From NCBI RefSeq assembly GCF_030272615.1, contig NC_081408.1, positions 764,976,173 to 765,040,172 of the forward strand: a stretch of DNA of 64,000 nucleotides, read 5' to 3'. Positions 11,401 through 20,446 of the stretch are shown one piece after another; the first letter of the stretch is position 1; each line of letters begins with the position of its first letter. The position numbers and the translations under genes were made by a program. The notes under the pieces were generated by a model, which saw only the letters and a program-made list of their open reading frames with translations, had not been told where the DNA came from and did no database searches. Source of the stretch: Cryptomeria japonica (lineage: Eukaryota; Streptophyta; Pinopsida; Cupressales; Cupressaceae).

Positions 11401-11551
11401 GGTGAAAACCTGGCAAACAGGCGCCTTGTGACACAGGAAACATTGAAAAAATTGAAAAAAGTAAAGAGAAATAATTTCATCCAATGGTGAAAACCACTTC
11501 GGTGGCACCCTGGGCAAGTACCATGGTGAAAACTAGGTCACCAGCACCATG
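11401..11551 (+). other. Three consecutive predicted hairpins after TAT1 integrase
   Basis: H1 (11401-11425): GGTG, bulge AAAA, CCTG, loop GCAAA, CAGG, CGCC. H2 (11486-11509): GGTG, bulge AAAA, CCAC, loop TTCG, GTGG, CACC. H3 (11522-11551): an outer CATGGTG paired with CACCATG around an inner CTAGG stem-loop. H2 and H3 recur at the same place in TAT2 (41211-41235 and 41171-41195, minus) and TAT3 (61274-61298 and 61234-61258, minus). Folding is by eye. Confidence 0.6.
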
Positions 11552-13045
11552 TGTAGAGACATTGCTCCTCCCTCCTTTAGGATCCACTTTCATCCTTTCA
11601 CTTTGCACACACTCACGACCAATTCATCCATAATAAACTTACCCATTCCCATCATGGCTTGTTATTGATCTACCCAAGATTGGTTAGCCATTCATAATAA
11701 ACCTCCCTTTCCATCCATAATAAATCAGAACTATCTGTGGCTAAGGCAAATTCTATGTCTAGTGATGGGTGTGGAACTAAGAACATCACATATTTTAAGG
11801 AGTACAGTTTCTTCCAGCTTCCTTCAGTCTATCCATGCACAATCTGCAATAAAGTAGCATTTGCATCACAGATCCGCAATAAAGTTTCATCTTCTCCGCA
11901 ATAAAGTATCAGTTTCATGGATTCAGTCAATTTCAGATGAGACACAACAGCAACAATGGGCTTTAACAAATCAAATCTTTCAACAGACTCAGACAACATA
12001 TGGTTTAGTGCTATCTATCCTTTTTGTGAAAGTAAACATTGTGACCACAATCAAATAAGACTTATACAAGTGACAAGAGACACTAAATTTGAGGACTACA
12101 GTGGATGTTGGTGTCGAGTCTTGATTTTCTTTTGATTTTATCTTTTGGTGACATGTCTTTTAGCTTTTCCAGGATGTCTCTGACTAGAGATTCTATCTCC
12201 AGGATGTCTCTGACTAGAGATTCTATCTCCAGGATGTCTTTGACTAGAAAGGCGAGGATGGGGTATTGTCACCTATTTGTATTTGCTATCTGTGGATTGT
12301 CTCTTAGTAATGCTATGACTTGTCCAAGGATATGAGGACACTATGAGTCTAGTATGAACTGGGGCATTCTTTGTTTGTGACTATCTTATCTCCATGCAAA
12401 TAGGTACAATGACTTTTTGGGTCGAACATATGCCTCGATTGTCATAACCTACTTGCTATAATAAAGCTCAATGATGATAATGCACAAGAAGCTCTTTCAC
12501 GTTCATATCTTCTATCTTTCATCCCCCTTTCTTGATTGACTTCCATCGTCCTTCTTGAGTCCGCGTAGCCTGTTATCACATGACTGAGTATAATGACACA
12601 ACAAAAATATTTGCATTTCATGTAGTTTGCACCTGCATTACCACATATAAGCATTTCATATATACATATAGATATCACAACTGCATCACATCCTGCACAC
12701 AACACCTGTTAGCACAATTTACATTTTCATTTTCATATTCATCTACATTACATACATTCACATTTGCATCATGCATACACATATAAAACATAAAAGAACA
12801 AAAAAATATACATTGCATTTCATTATGTACATATTTGCATCCATGACATAAGCATCACATAAAAACATCTCATCACATAGGTACACAGGCATATAGCTGC
12901 CGCAAAGATGAATCATCTCATATATATAATCAAAAGTGTCATGATACAATGATGTCAAAATCATATGGCTACAATCACCCAAAGGTGTCTACATTATCAT
13001 ACAAAAAAAATGGTACAATGCTGATACATAGGGAGCCCTCTAAGG
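11552..13045 (+). other. TAT1 3' non-coding region, including a 30-bp tandem repeat
   Basis: No coding potential was seen. It contains three copies of CCGCAATAAAGT-like text near 11845-11910 and the 30-base tandem repeat at 12171-12249. From about 12580 to 12990 it is rich in CAT and ATG trinucleotides, matching in character the ATG-rich tracts behind the antisense frame in TAT2 and TAT3. Confidence 0.6.
12171..12249 (+). repeat. Tandem repeat, 30-bp unit, 2.6 copies
   Basis: Units begin AGGATGTCTCTGACTAGAGA at 12171, 12201 and 12231. The first two are identical and the third is partial with one change (C to T). Confidence 0.95.
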
Positions 13046-14709
13046 CTATGATGAACTCCCTCCCTCGGAGCCGCCTGGCCTCGATGGAGTTTGAGCCCTA
13101 GAAGGACCCACCCCAGGATCATCCCTCCTATCCCCTCTATCTAGTGGTGGTGGACGACCCATGACCCCACCACTAGATGCCTGTCTCCTCCGGCTCCCTC
13201 CCGTAGCTGTCGCTGTCCGCGATGGTATATGGAAGCTCCTCGCCCGCTGATCCACTGGTACTGCACCATAATAGAGATCTTGCCAGTAGGCAATCTCCTC
13301 TTCAGCTCGCAGAACATAGGCATATCCGGCCCCTGTGTCCTCTGCTACCTGTCTCCCAACCCTCAGTGTTGTCTCAGCCTCTGTGTAGCACTAAATGGCC
13401 TGATCCCACTCCCGCTCAGTATCTCTGAGCTACCTCCTGAGCCTATCCCTCTCCCTCTCCAAGTCCTGGATCAGCCCCCTGTGGCTCCCCCTGTACGGGT
13501 GCCTGCCCCTGTGCCTGTACCTATACTGGTGCCTATATTGGTACCTGTCCCTATCCCTGCACCTGTCTGGGACCTTGTGCTACTGGCACCTGTAGTGGCA
13601 ATCCACCGCGACCTCTCACCACCCGAGCCTGCCTCTCCTCTGCTCCCTCTCTCCACGGTGCAACCCTCCTCTCTCCAACTGTCCCCTCCTCCTCTGTTGG
13701 CCTCTGCCCCCATCAGCTCCATCATCATCATAATCCCCACCACCATCTCCCTCAAGTAACTCTCCTGGATCTGTTAGGCATGGGAATGGATGCTCGACCC
13801 AGTAGGCTGTATACTCGGCATCCATGCCGACATCCTTGATCTCTGGCCACATGTCCCAGGGTAGGGGTACCATCTCTACTAGCTACATCACAACCTGATC
13901 ATATGATAGCAAGGGTCCAAACTGCGCCTAATCCCTAACTGTCCGCGCATACATACCTGAGCCCCATGGCATCCTCTGGATCCTGCCAAACTATCTGCAA
14001 ACCCTGTCCACAAGCTGTCTCTCTAGTACATAGGGCATCCGCCCAATCAGGTACCTGCTCCGAAAGGTGTAGGGAAGCTCTACCGCATCGTCCTCCCACT
14101 CCTCGCATCCCAGATATGGCCTCCAAATGACCACATCAATGTCATCTATCACCCGCCGCCAGTGCTCTAACCTGCCAATCCATGGCTGTGATGTGATCAT
14201 ATCATATAAGTGAACAAAACTACGCTCGTGACCTCTACGCCTGAAATGTATCGATCTAGTCACTGGCAGATGCTCATAAGCCCACACCTGCAACAATGTC
14301 AACCCGCAGCCCAATCCCACTGATTTGTGGTATACAAACTGATGCAGCTCATAGTACAGGTGTGCCAGCACATACGGTCCCCAAGCATATTTGGTGTGCT
14401 GTGTCACCAGTGTCTCTAGTTCTCCTCCCCAGCCCACAGCCAACCCCCGTGTCGCTCTATCTGGACACAGGAACCCACTAATCGCTCCTCCTATCACTGC
14501 TGGCAACGCCAATCCTATAGCAGTCATAGTATCCCAAGCCACATGCCCGACCCTCATCTCCAATCCAGGGTCCTAGAACACTCGTCTCAGGGCCTCCCTG
14601 TCTCCATCTCAATCATATGGAATCAACTCCCCGTCGATCGAAATCCTAAGTATCCTATATACATCCTCAAGGGTGACTGTCATCTCACCCATCGACAAAT
14701 GAAAGGTAC
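13046..14709 (-). pseudogene. TAT1 antisense plant-mobile-domain protein, main and C-terminal part
   Basis: On the strand opposite to gag-pol. The best frame (14563-13991, 190 aa) has the PMD-type core: WGPYVLAHLYYELHQFVYH, LTLLQVWAYEHLPVTRS, then LEHWRRVIDDIDVVIWRPYL. PMD proteins include the MAIN/MAIL1 group and many transposon-borne copies, and their molecular activity is unsettled. Downstream the frame shifts and passes through an acidic, Gly-rich and IGTGT-like repeat region to an SSGGVMG tail ending at 13046. The same tail ends the TAT2 copy. Several stops and shifts make this copy a pseudogene. The N-terminal part lies beyond a solo LTR (16199-16385). Confidence 0.8.
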
Positions 14710-16193
14710 TGTAGACGTATAAAAATGACCATATTCCTAAATGAATATTTTATGTTCATTTCTCTATTTAATTAAATCCAATTTAATTAGATTATCCACA
14801 TTCCTCTATTTTATTAAGTAAATTACTCAATTTATTTAAATTAAATTCACTATACCCATTTAATGAATAAATCATTTTATTCAATTAAATCCCCCCTATC
14901 CACTTTTACTTAAATTCAAATTTAATTAAATAGTTATCCTAAATTGAATAAATCTAATTTATTTAATTTCCCCAAATTGCAACCAAATTGAATTAAATTA
15001 CTTTATTTCAATTAAATCCTATTATCCCTCCATCCACTTGCAAAATCCCAAACCCCTTTCTAATCCCTTCTAGAAACTTCTAATCACTTCTAATTAACTT
15101 AACCCCTCCTCTAAACTTTGTCACATCCCTAAGCAAAGGGAAGTCACTTCTCAAAGCCTCAAAGTCTTTGATAACCATTAAATGCTTTCAACCTTCAACC
15201 ACTAAATGTCTCAAAGTCTTTGATAACCTTTGAAAGCTTCCAACCTTCAACCACTTAATCCACAAAGTCTCCAATAACCATTAATGGTTAACCCAAACCC
15301 TCCTACATGGTTAAAACATTTGTTTTGACTCAACCTCTATCCAACCCAAGGGTCTCATCAGGCCTTTAATGCTTTGACCATGATTATCTCTTAATCATTT
15401 GCACAAAAGTTTATCCTTAGATTAACTCTTAATCCAACAGGTAATCTTAATTTAGACTTGACCCTTAGCCTCTAGATAACCATGAGGTCTTCTCAGGCCT
15501 TTAATGCCTCCAACCTCTTCTCTCAACCCAACCCTATGTTGACACTTGTGACCACTTCACTGGTGTCGATTGTGCACATGGATCCCCAACTTTCAAACTC
15601 AGCCCTTGATTAAACCATTCAATCTTGACCATCCATTGCCCTGTTCTTGCTATAAATAGAGCTCTCATTCCTCCATTTTAAAACAATCATCCTCAAAATT
15701 TGAAGCATTATACTTATTCTCAAATATTTTCAAGCTTTCATATCATTTTTATGCCCATCATTTAGCCTCTTTTTAGAATACAAATTAGTCTAAATATGCA
15801 TGTTTAGAGTACTTTCTTTATCATTTAGCTCAATCATAGACTAAATATAGTATGCTAAGATAATATTCATACTAACCTTGTCATCTTATCATCTAGTTCA
15901 TTGCATTTTTAGAATCATACATAGCTTAACATCTATTTCATACTAAAATCTATCAAAGCATCTCTCATTCTCACATTTGCCATCCCTAAACCATTTTGCT
16001 CAGTGATCTAAGAGCAAAAACATTGGTTTGAGGGACATTTTGAGATAGAGAACCATGGGACCCTCCTTGGGAAGCTAAGTAACACTACATTACTCCATAG
16101 CTTGCATCAAGAAGTCCTCTGTGTGTGTGTGGATTAGTTATTTTACAATATTTTTACATATTGAGTTTTATCAGCCCACTTTTCCTGCATACA
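14710..16193 (+). mobile_element. Solo LTR of the TAT2/TAT3 family inserted in the TAT1 antisense gene
   Basis: It starts TGTAGACG, ends GCATACA, and is flanked by perfect GGTAC duplications (14705-14709 and 16194-16198). No internal sequence is present, so it is a solo LTR left by LTR-LTR recombination. A TATA box (TATAAATAGAG) lies at 15651. The AATTAAAT-rich start, the TATA region and the AATGCTT and CAAAGTCTTTG text resemble the TAT2 and TAT3 LTRs read on the minus strand. It splits the antisense PMD frame. Confidence 0.9.
15651..15661 (+). promoter_or_regulatory. TATA box in the solo LTR
   Basis: TATAAATAGAG is conserved in the related LTRs of TAT2 (51527-51535) and TAT3 (54963-54971) on the minus strand. 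It could drive plus-strand transcription into downstream TAT1 sequence. Confidence 0.5.
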
Positions 16194-16198
16194 GGTAC

Positions 16199-16385
16199 AT
16201 GTCTCAGAGTGCCATCTCTCCGCTAGTGCAGTCAGCAGTCCCATGTTCGCCTGAAACTCAGGCACATACAGAACATGTCTCAATCCCATAGCCGCAATCG
16301 CTGCTCGGTCCCCAAGTGTCAACTCAGGTCGCAATCTCTATGTCGACGGAAATCTCTCCCGTGACTCTAGCATCAACAAATACTT
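16199..16385 (-). pseudogene. TAT1 antisense PMD protein, N-terminal part (exon 2 start)
   Basis: The frame reads LTLGDRAAIAAMGLRHVLYV and LAERWHSETCT, which aligns with the intact-looking start in TAT3 (LTTALADRWHSETCTFHLA). A splice acceptor fits at 16386-16390 (minus TGCAG before AAG). TAT3 also begins its PMD frame right after a possible AG (57061-57062). One in-frame TAG lies at 16340-16338. The frame continues across the solo LTR into the part ending at 13046. Confidence 0.68.
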
Positions 16386-16421
16386 CTGCAGTCAAGCAAA
16401 TCAATCATGTCAGTCATAGTG

Positions 16422-16737
16422 GCATTCACTGTTTATCACAAAATGCTACTTTTTATCTAAATGCATATGACATTCTATCCTAGTGACACTCCTTGTTCAT
16501 CACAAAGTGTTGCTATCTATCCCAGTGACACTCACTGTTCATCACAAAGTGTTGCTTCTATCCTAGTGGTACTCCCTGTTCATCACAAAGTACTACGTGT
16601 TTTGCACTCCCTGTTCATCACAAAGTGCTCCTCACATTTGCACTCACTATTCATCACAAAGTGCTGCTCATATTTTGGTACTCCTTGCTCATCACAAAGT
16701 ACTCTATCTTGGTACTCACTGTTCATCACAAAGTGCC
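16422..16737 (+). repeat. Array of eight hairpins with covarying stems
   Basis: Eight units each have a perfect 5-bp stem around a loop of exactly 15 bases close to CACTGTTCATCACAA. They lie at 16422-16446, 16486-16510, 16528-16552, 16569-16593, 16604-16628, 16640-16664, 16678-16702 and 16712-16736. Stem pairs in order are GCATT/AATGC, ACACT/AGTGT, ACACT/AGTGT, GTACT/AGTAC, GCACT/AGTGC, GCACT/AGTGC, GTACT/AGTAC and GTACT/AGTGC. The last has one T-G wobble and gains an outer G-C. Unit spacing is 34-64 bases. Confidence 0.9.
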
Positions 16738-16906
16738 TTGATATATTCTAGTCTTCCTTAGAGGACCTGCTTGAGTGTATCCTCTCAGCAGCTTATCCAA
16801 TCGATAGCATATGTTCATCACAGAACTGCCGATTTGACCTAGAAGACGAAAATTTACATTTTTGGACATAAATTCACTTTCTTGACATACACGTGCTTAA
16901 AAACTG

Positions 16907-17137
16907 CACAGACGCGCCTGAAAAACATAGACGCGCCTAAAAGACACAGACATGCCTATACTTTGCACAGGCATGCTTGGGTGACACAGACGTGCCTTTT
17001 TGGCACAAACACCCCTACACTACACAAATGCGGCTGCATTCGATGCAGACACATTTCCAAATGCAGACGCAACTGGCACAAACCCAGACGCGCCTGACGG
17101 ACATAAACGCGCCTGGCACCAACGTAGACGCGCCTAA
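16907..17137 (-). repeat. Inverted motif cluster (minus-strand core CGCGTCTGTG)
   Basis: About eleven degenerate copies read CACAGACGCGCCT on the plus strand, for example 16907-16919, 16926-16938 and 16985-16997. The reverse complement is AGGCGCGTCTGTG, the motif of the gag leader. The cluster lies in the putative antisense intron. Confidence 0.8.
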
Positions 17138-17250
17138 GCATTTTTTGACATTTTTGTGCCCTATTTCTAAGCGCATTTATTGCTCTATCTACTGTGCATT
17201 AATGACAAAAATAAATGCATCAAAGTACAAGGAGGTTTTGTGGTACTTAC

Positions 17251-17316
17251 CGGCTCTCCTGCCTCTACTGACCTCTGGAATCGACGAACACAGTCGAATC
17301 TGTGAACGAAAGCCAT
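17251..17316 (-). CDS. Putative exon 1 of the TAT1 antisense PMD gene
   Basis: A 22-codon frame starts with ATG at 17316-17314 (MAFVHRFDCVRRF at its start) and ends exactly at a strong donor consensus (CCG then GTAAGTACC). It joins in phase 0 to the PMD frame at 16385. No homologous domain can be recognised in 22 residues. Its support is the ATG, the donor and the frame. Confidence 0.4.
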
Positions 17317-17613
17317 CGCTGCTGACTGTTACTGCTCTTTTCTTGCTCTGCACTCTACTCTCGTGGATGTGTGGATGACAATGAGGATGTCTTTTGCCTG
17401 TGGTCTATCTTATAGACTACCCTCACCTTAGCCCTCGTTTCCTGAGTCAGTCTTCTTTATCCCGTGACTTTGTCACTTTATTCGGTCAGTCCATTCTATC
17501 CCGTCTTTCTTATCGAGAGATTGTCTACAATCTTTTCAGACATTTTCATCCAATCTCTCGAGGGGACATATCATTCCCATCTTGGGGCAACTCTGTATCA
17601 GTTCATCTTATCT
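17317..17613. other. TAT1 region between antisense exon and purine-tract hairpin
   Basis: No domain is recognisable in either strand. It could hold the antisense promoter. The plus-strand 100-aa frame (17394-17696) runs into the LTR and shows no family. Confidence 0.4.
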
Positions 17614-17660
17614 TCTTTGAAACAATGCGACAAGTTGCATTGTCTCAAAGAGGGGCAAAA
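17614..17660 (+). other. TAT1 polypurine tract with overlapping hairpin
   Basis: TCTTTGA, a mismatch, then ACAATGC pairs with GCATTGT, the mismatch, then TCAAAGA across an 8-base loop (17614-17651). The 3' arm runs into the purine tract AAAGAGGGGCAAAA (17647-17660) next to the LTR. TAT3 has the equivalent structure at 55922-55959. Confidence 0.7.
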
Positions 17661-18420
17661 TGTAGACACCTAAAATTGTCCTGTCTAATTAAATAAATAT
17701 TTTATTTATTTAATTATCTAAGCCTAATTCTTCTATTAATTAAATAAATCTTTATTTATTTAATTAATTCATTTATCCTCTTCTAGCCTTATTTCTCATT
17801 TAAATAAATACATTTATTTATTTAAATTATCCTTTTCCTAATTAAATAAATATCTTATTTATTTAATTATCCCATTTCCTCTATTAATTAAATAAATCTC
17901 TATTTATTTAATTAATTCATTAGCCTTTTCTACCCATGACACATGTCATTCATCTCTTAATTCCTACACTACCTACCTCTTTCATTATTTTATTATTTCT
18001 TCTACCTACCCTCTAATCATAGCCGACCTCCTTTTACAACTTTCAATCTTATCCCTCCATTTCTTATAGTGTCTTCTATATAAGGAGATGCTTCCTTCAT
18101 TATCAAACCCTAACTACTTGATCAATTGACTACACTACGATCCTATTTGCAACCACATTCCATTCTTTGTTGAGCTCTTGTGCACATAAAATCTGAGAGC
18201 AATTATATCAAGCAAGATCAATGGAGATAGGAAGAATGGAGATCAAAACCCTATTGGACATGTGATGGTATAATCTTGGTGATTTTGTTTTATTTACATT
18301 ATCTTAGGTAATCTTCATATGTTATGGTGGATCTTTGTTGTTGTTAGGCTAGGGTTTGGTGGTTGAATTCATTTAGCCTTTGAATCTTGTTATTATTGTT
18401 ATCCATTTTCACCATATACA
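17661..18420 (+). repeat. TAT1 3' LTR
   Basis: It starts TGTAGACACC, ends CATATACA and is followed by the TATAT duplication at 18421-18425. It contains a 12-base stretch near the start that the 5' LTR lacks. Confidence 0.92.
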
Positions 18421-18425
18421 TATAT

Positions 18426-18885
18426 AAACAAAAAAAAGAGGAGATTTAATTTATTTTTCAAAAAAAAAAAATAGCAAAATGGGGGAGCCTCGGCCCCCTG
18501 CGCTGTGGGCGGTGACCCCCAGCGACAGCCGCAACCACCACTATGGGTCACAACCCACAGGCGGGGAGGCTTCGTCCCCCCCTATGGGTGGCGCCCCACA
18601 GCGACGGCTTAGTCGAGCTGCGGGCCGCGTCTCACAGCGGCCAAGGCCGCCTATGTGGGCCGTGACCTGCAGGCACGGCTACGGTCATCCCTGCGGGGAG
18701 CCTCCCCCCATGAACTCCTCTCACCTCTGCCACCACCGTGTATCCCATGCCCCCCCCCCTTCCTCCTCCTTGCATTTGGCCCCTCCTCCCTGCGAAAAAC
18801 ATGAAACCCTAATTCGATTGGGTTAGGGTATTTCGAAGTGATAAAATAAATAAATAAAAAGATGTTAGTATTCTTGTTTATAACA
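18426..18885 (+). repeat. CHR2 LTR sub-unit U1, right part
   Basis: It continues from 687-775 after the TAT1 insertion and ends GTTTATAACA. Its core (18480-18790) is strongly GC-rich with repeats of TGTGGGC and ACCC text, in sharp contrast to the AT-rich LTR. A 115-codon frame in the core is not supported as a gene because it is not kept in the other copies. Confidence 0.8.
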
Positions 18886-19415
18886 TATCCTCAGCCTGTG
18901 AAACTGTTTGTTTGAAAATATTATAACCACAAAAAAATACATATATATATATATATAAACAAAAAGAAGAGGAGATTTAATTTATTTTTCAAAACAAAAA
19001 AAGCAAAATGGGGTAGCCTTGGCCCCCTACACTGTGGGCAGCAACCCCCATCGGCGGCCGTAGCCACCACTGTGGGCTGCAACCCATAGGCAGGGAGGCT
19101 TCGGCCCCCCCTATGGGCGGCGCCCTACAATGACGGCGCAGCCGGGCTGCGGGCCGCGTCTCACAGCAGCCAAGGCCGCCTCTGTGGGCCGCGACCCGTA
19201 GGCACGGCTACGGTCATCCCTGTGGGGAGCCTCCCCCCATGAACTCCTCTCACCTCCGCCACCACCGTGTATCCCATGTGCCCCCCCCCTTCCTCCTCCT
19301 TGCATTTGGCCCCTCCTCCCTATGAAAAACATGAAACCCTAACCCGGTTGGGTTAGGGTATTTCGAAGTGATAAAATAAATATAAAAAAAGATGTTAGGA
19401 TTCTTGTTTATAACA
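18886..19415 (+). repeat. CHR2 LTR sub-unit U2 (tandem copy of U1)
   Basis: It starts TATCCTCAGCCTGTGAAACT and ends GTTTATAACA, and follows U1 directly. The 3' LTR has only one copy (U3, 28066-28523 plus 36548-36646). The 5' LTR therefore carries a tandem duplication. It contains the same GC-rich core and a CCCTAACCC/GGGTTAGGG hairpin. Confidence 0.85.
19337..19358 (+). other. Telomere-motif hairpin in U2
   Basis: CCCTAACCC (19337-19345) and GGGTTAGGG (19350-19358) form a perfect 9-bp stem with a 4-base loop. U1 near 18803 and U3 near 36566 have one to three mismatches. Confidence 0.8.
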
Positions 19416-19485
19416 TTTAAAATTTTAGGGTTCGTGGTTATTTTAAAAGTTAAGAACTTAAAAACCCTATATCCTTATATATATT

Positions 19486-19526
<41 letters not shown>

Positions 19527-19554
19527 GATATATATATGTGTGTGTGTGTGTGTG

Positions 19555-19633
<79 letters not shown>

Positions 19634-20270
19634 TGTATACTGTATCTTTAGATTAATCATTTTTCGCTTATATATTATATGTTTATATAAACATTTAAAT
19701 ATGATGTTTTAAATTTTAAATTATTTTGGAGTTTAATCTTTTGGTAAATTATAATGACTTTTTAAGTTATTTTGGCCATAGGGGATTATTTTTTTTGTTC
19801 ACCTAAATTTAGGCTTGACGAGAATAAACTTTATAGGGCAAATTTTATTATGGATTTATTTAGCCCTTTAGTCAAATTTTAGACACATTATAATTATTGT
19901 TAAAATAATTCATGGGATTTAAAAAACCCAATTGCTAGAGTTAATTTAATTAATCCCTACAATAATTAAAAAGATTAATTGAGAGTAATAATATCTCTTG
20001 TCAATTAATTTAGGGGTTTTTGCTTAAATGAATTTATTATTTATTAATTGATGAGATAATAATAAATTTTTTGGAGAGTTAATTTTCCACATGTAATTTA
20101 GATTATCCCGCTTACTTAATATAGTTGTTTAAATTAACTTTAGTTGAAGAAGAATTCAAACGTAGTTAAGACAAGACTTGATATTACGTTATTTTAATAA
20201 ACTTAGCTTCATTAGGTTATGTTTTGAAAAAAAAATTATTTCGTTCGTGCCCAAAAGTTTGGGCATGACA
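19416..20270 (+). repeat. CHR2 5' LTR, right end
   Basis: It matches 36647-37382 of the 3' LTR for about 0.75 kb. It includes GT (19491-19524) and AT (19557-19630) microsatellites that are longer than in the 3' LTR. It ends GGGCATGACA just before the primer site. Confidence 0.85.
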
Positions 20271-20273
20271 TTT

Positions 20274-20289
20274 TGGTATCAAAGCAAGG
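20274..20289 (+). other. CHR2 primer binding site (initiator Met tRNA type)
   Basis: TGGTATCAAAGCAAGG starts three bases after the LTR. It matches the common plant TGGTATCAGAGC site for initiator tRNA-Met with one change. Confidence 0.85.
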
Positions 20290-20446
20290 TTTCCAACACT
20301 AGGAACCTTTCTCCATTACATTTCGCTTTAACTATTTAATTAATTATATTATATTAATTTTTATGATATTTATTTTTAATTAATTAATTAAATATTTCTT
20401 CAAAAAATTATTTATTTAGTTTCATTTATTTTATTTTCTCATAAGG

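Larger units (their letters stand above)
16386..17250 (-). other. Putative intron of the TAT1 antisense PMD gene
   Basis: On the minus strand the left border is CCG followed by GTAAGTACC (donor at 17250) and the right border is CTTGACTGCAG (acceptor at 16386). Both frames next to it are phase 0. The intron would hold the eight-hairpin array and the CGCGTCTGTG motif cluster. Splicing is inferred from consensus fit only. Confidence 0.45.
776..18420 (+). mobile_element. TAT1: complete Ty3/gypsy Tat-lineage LTR retrotransposon
   Basis: The element has two closely similar LTRs (776-1523 and 17661-18420) bounded by TG and CA, a primer-site-like sequence just inside the left LTR and a purine tract just before the right one. 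The flanking pentamers are both TATAT, although they lie in a TA-rich tract. Coding order is gag, zinc knuckle, protease, G-patch, RT, RNase H, a second archaeal-type RNase H, integrase. There is no chromodomain. Two RNase H domains and a long 3' region carrying an antisense reading frame are typical of the Tat/Ogre lineage. The element is 17.6 kb, including a 1.5 kb solo LTR inserted in the 3' region. About a dozen stops and shifts break gag-pol, so it is not autonomous. Confidence 0.92.

Noticed and set aside
13229-13759. Plus-strand Pro and Val-rich 176-codon frame
   Set aside because: It is the antisense shadow of the Gly-rich tail of the PMD frame. The minus strand matches the TAT2 and TAT3 copies.
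16422-16737. CRISPR-like array
   Set aside because: Repeats are about 25 bases with covarying arms and spacing of 34-64 bases, the host is a plant, and there are no cas genes.
16461-16751. Plus-strand 96-codon frame with repeated HSLFITKC-like peptide
   Set aside because: It is the translation of the hairpin array. The repeat period is not a multiple of three throughout, and the conserved property is base pairing, not protein sequence.
18479-18826. 115-codon frame starting MGEPRPPALWAV
   Set aside because: It is in the GC-rich core of LTR sub-unit U. The other copies of the unit do not keep the frame and the base composition alone yields open frames.
19392-19712. Frames of Cys-Val and Tyr-Ile repeats
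   Set aside because: Translation of GT and AT microsatellites.
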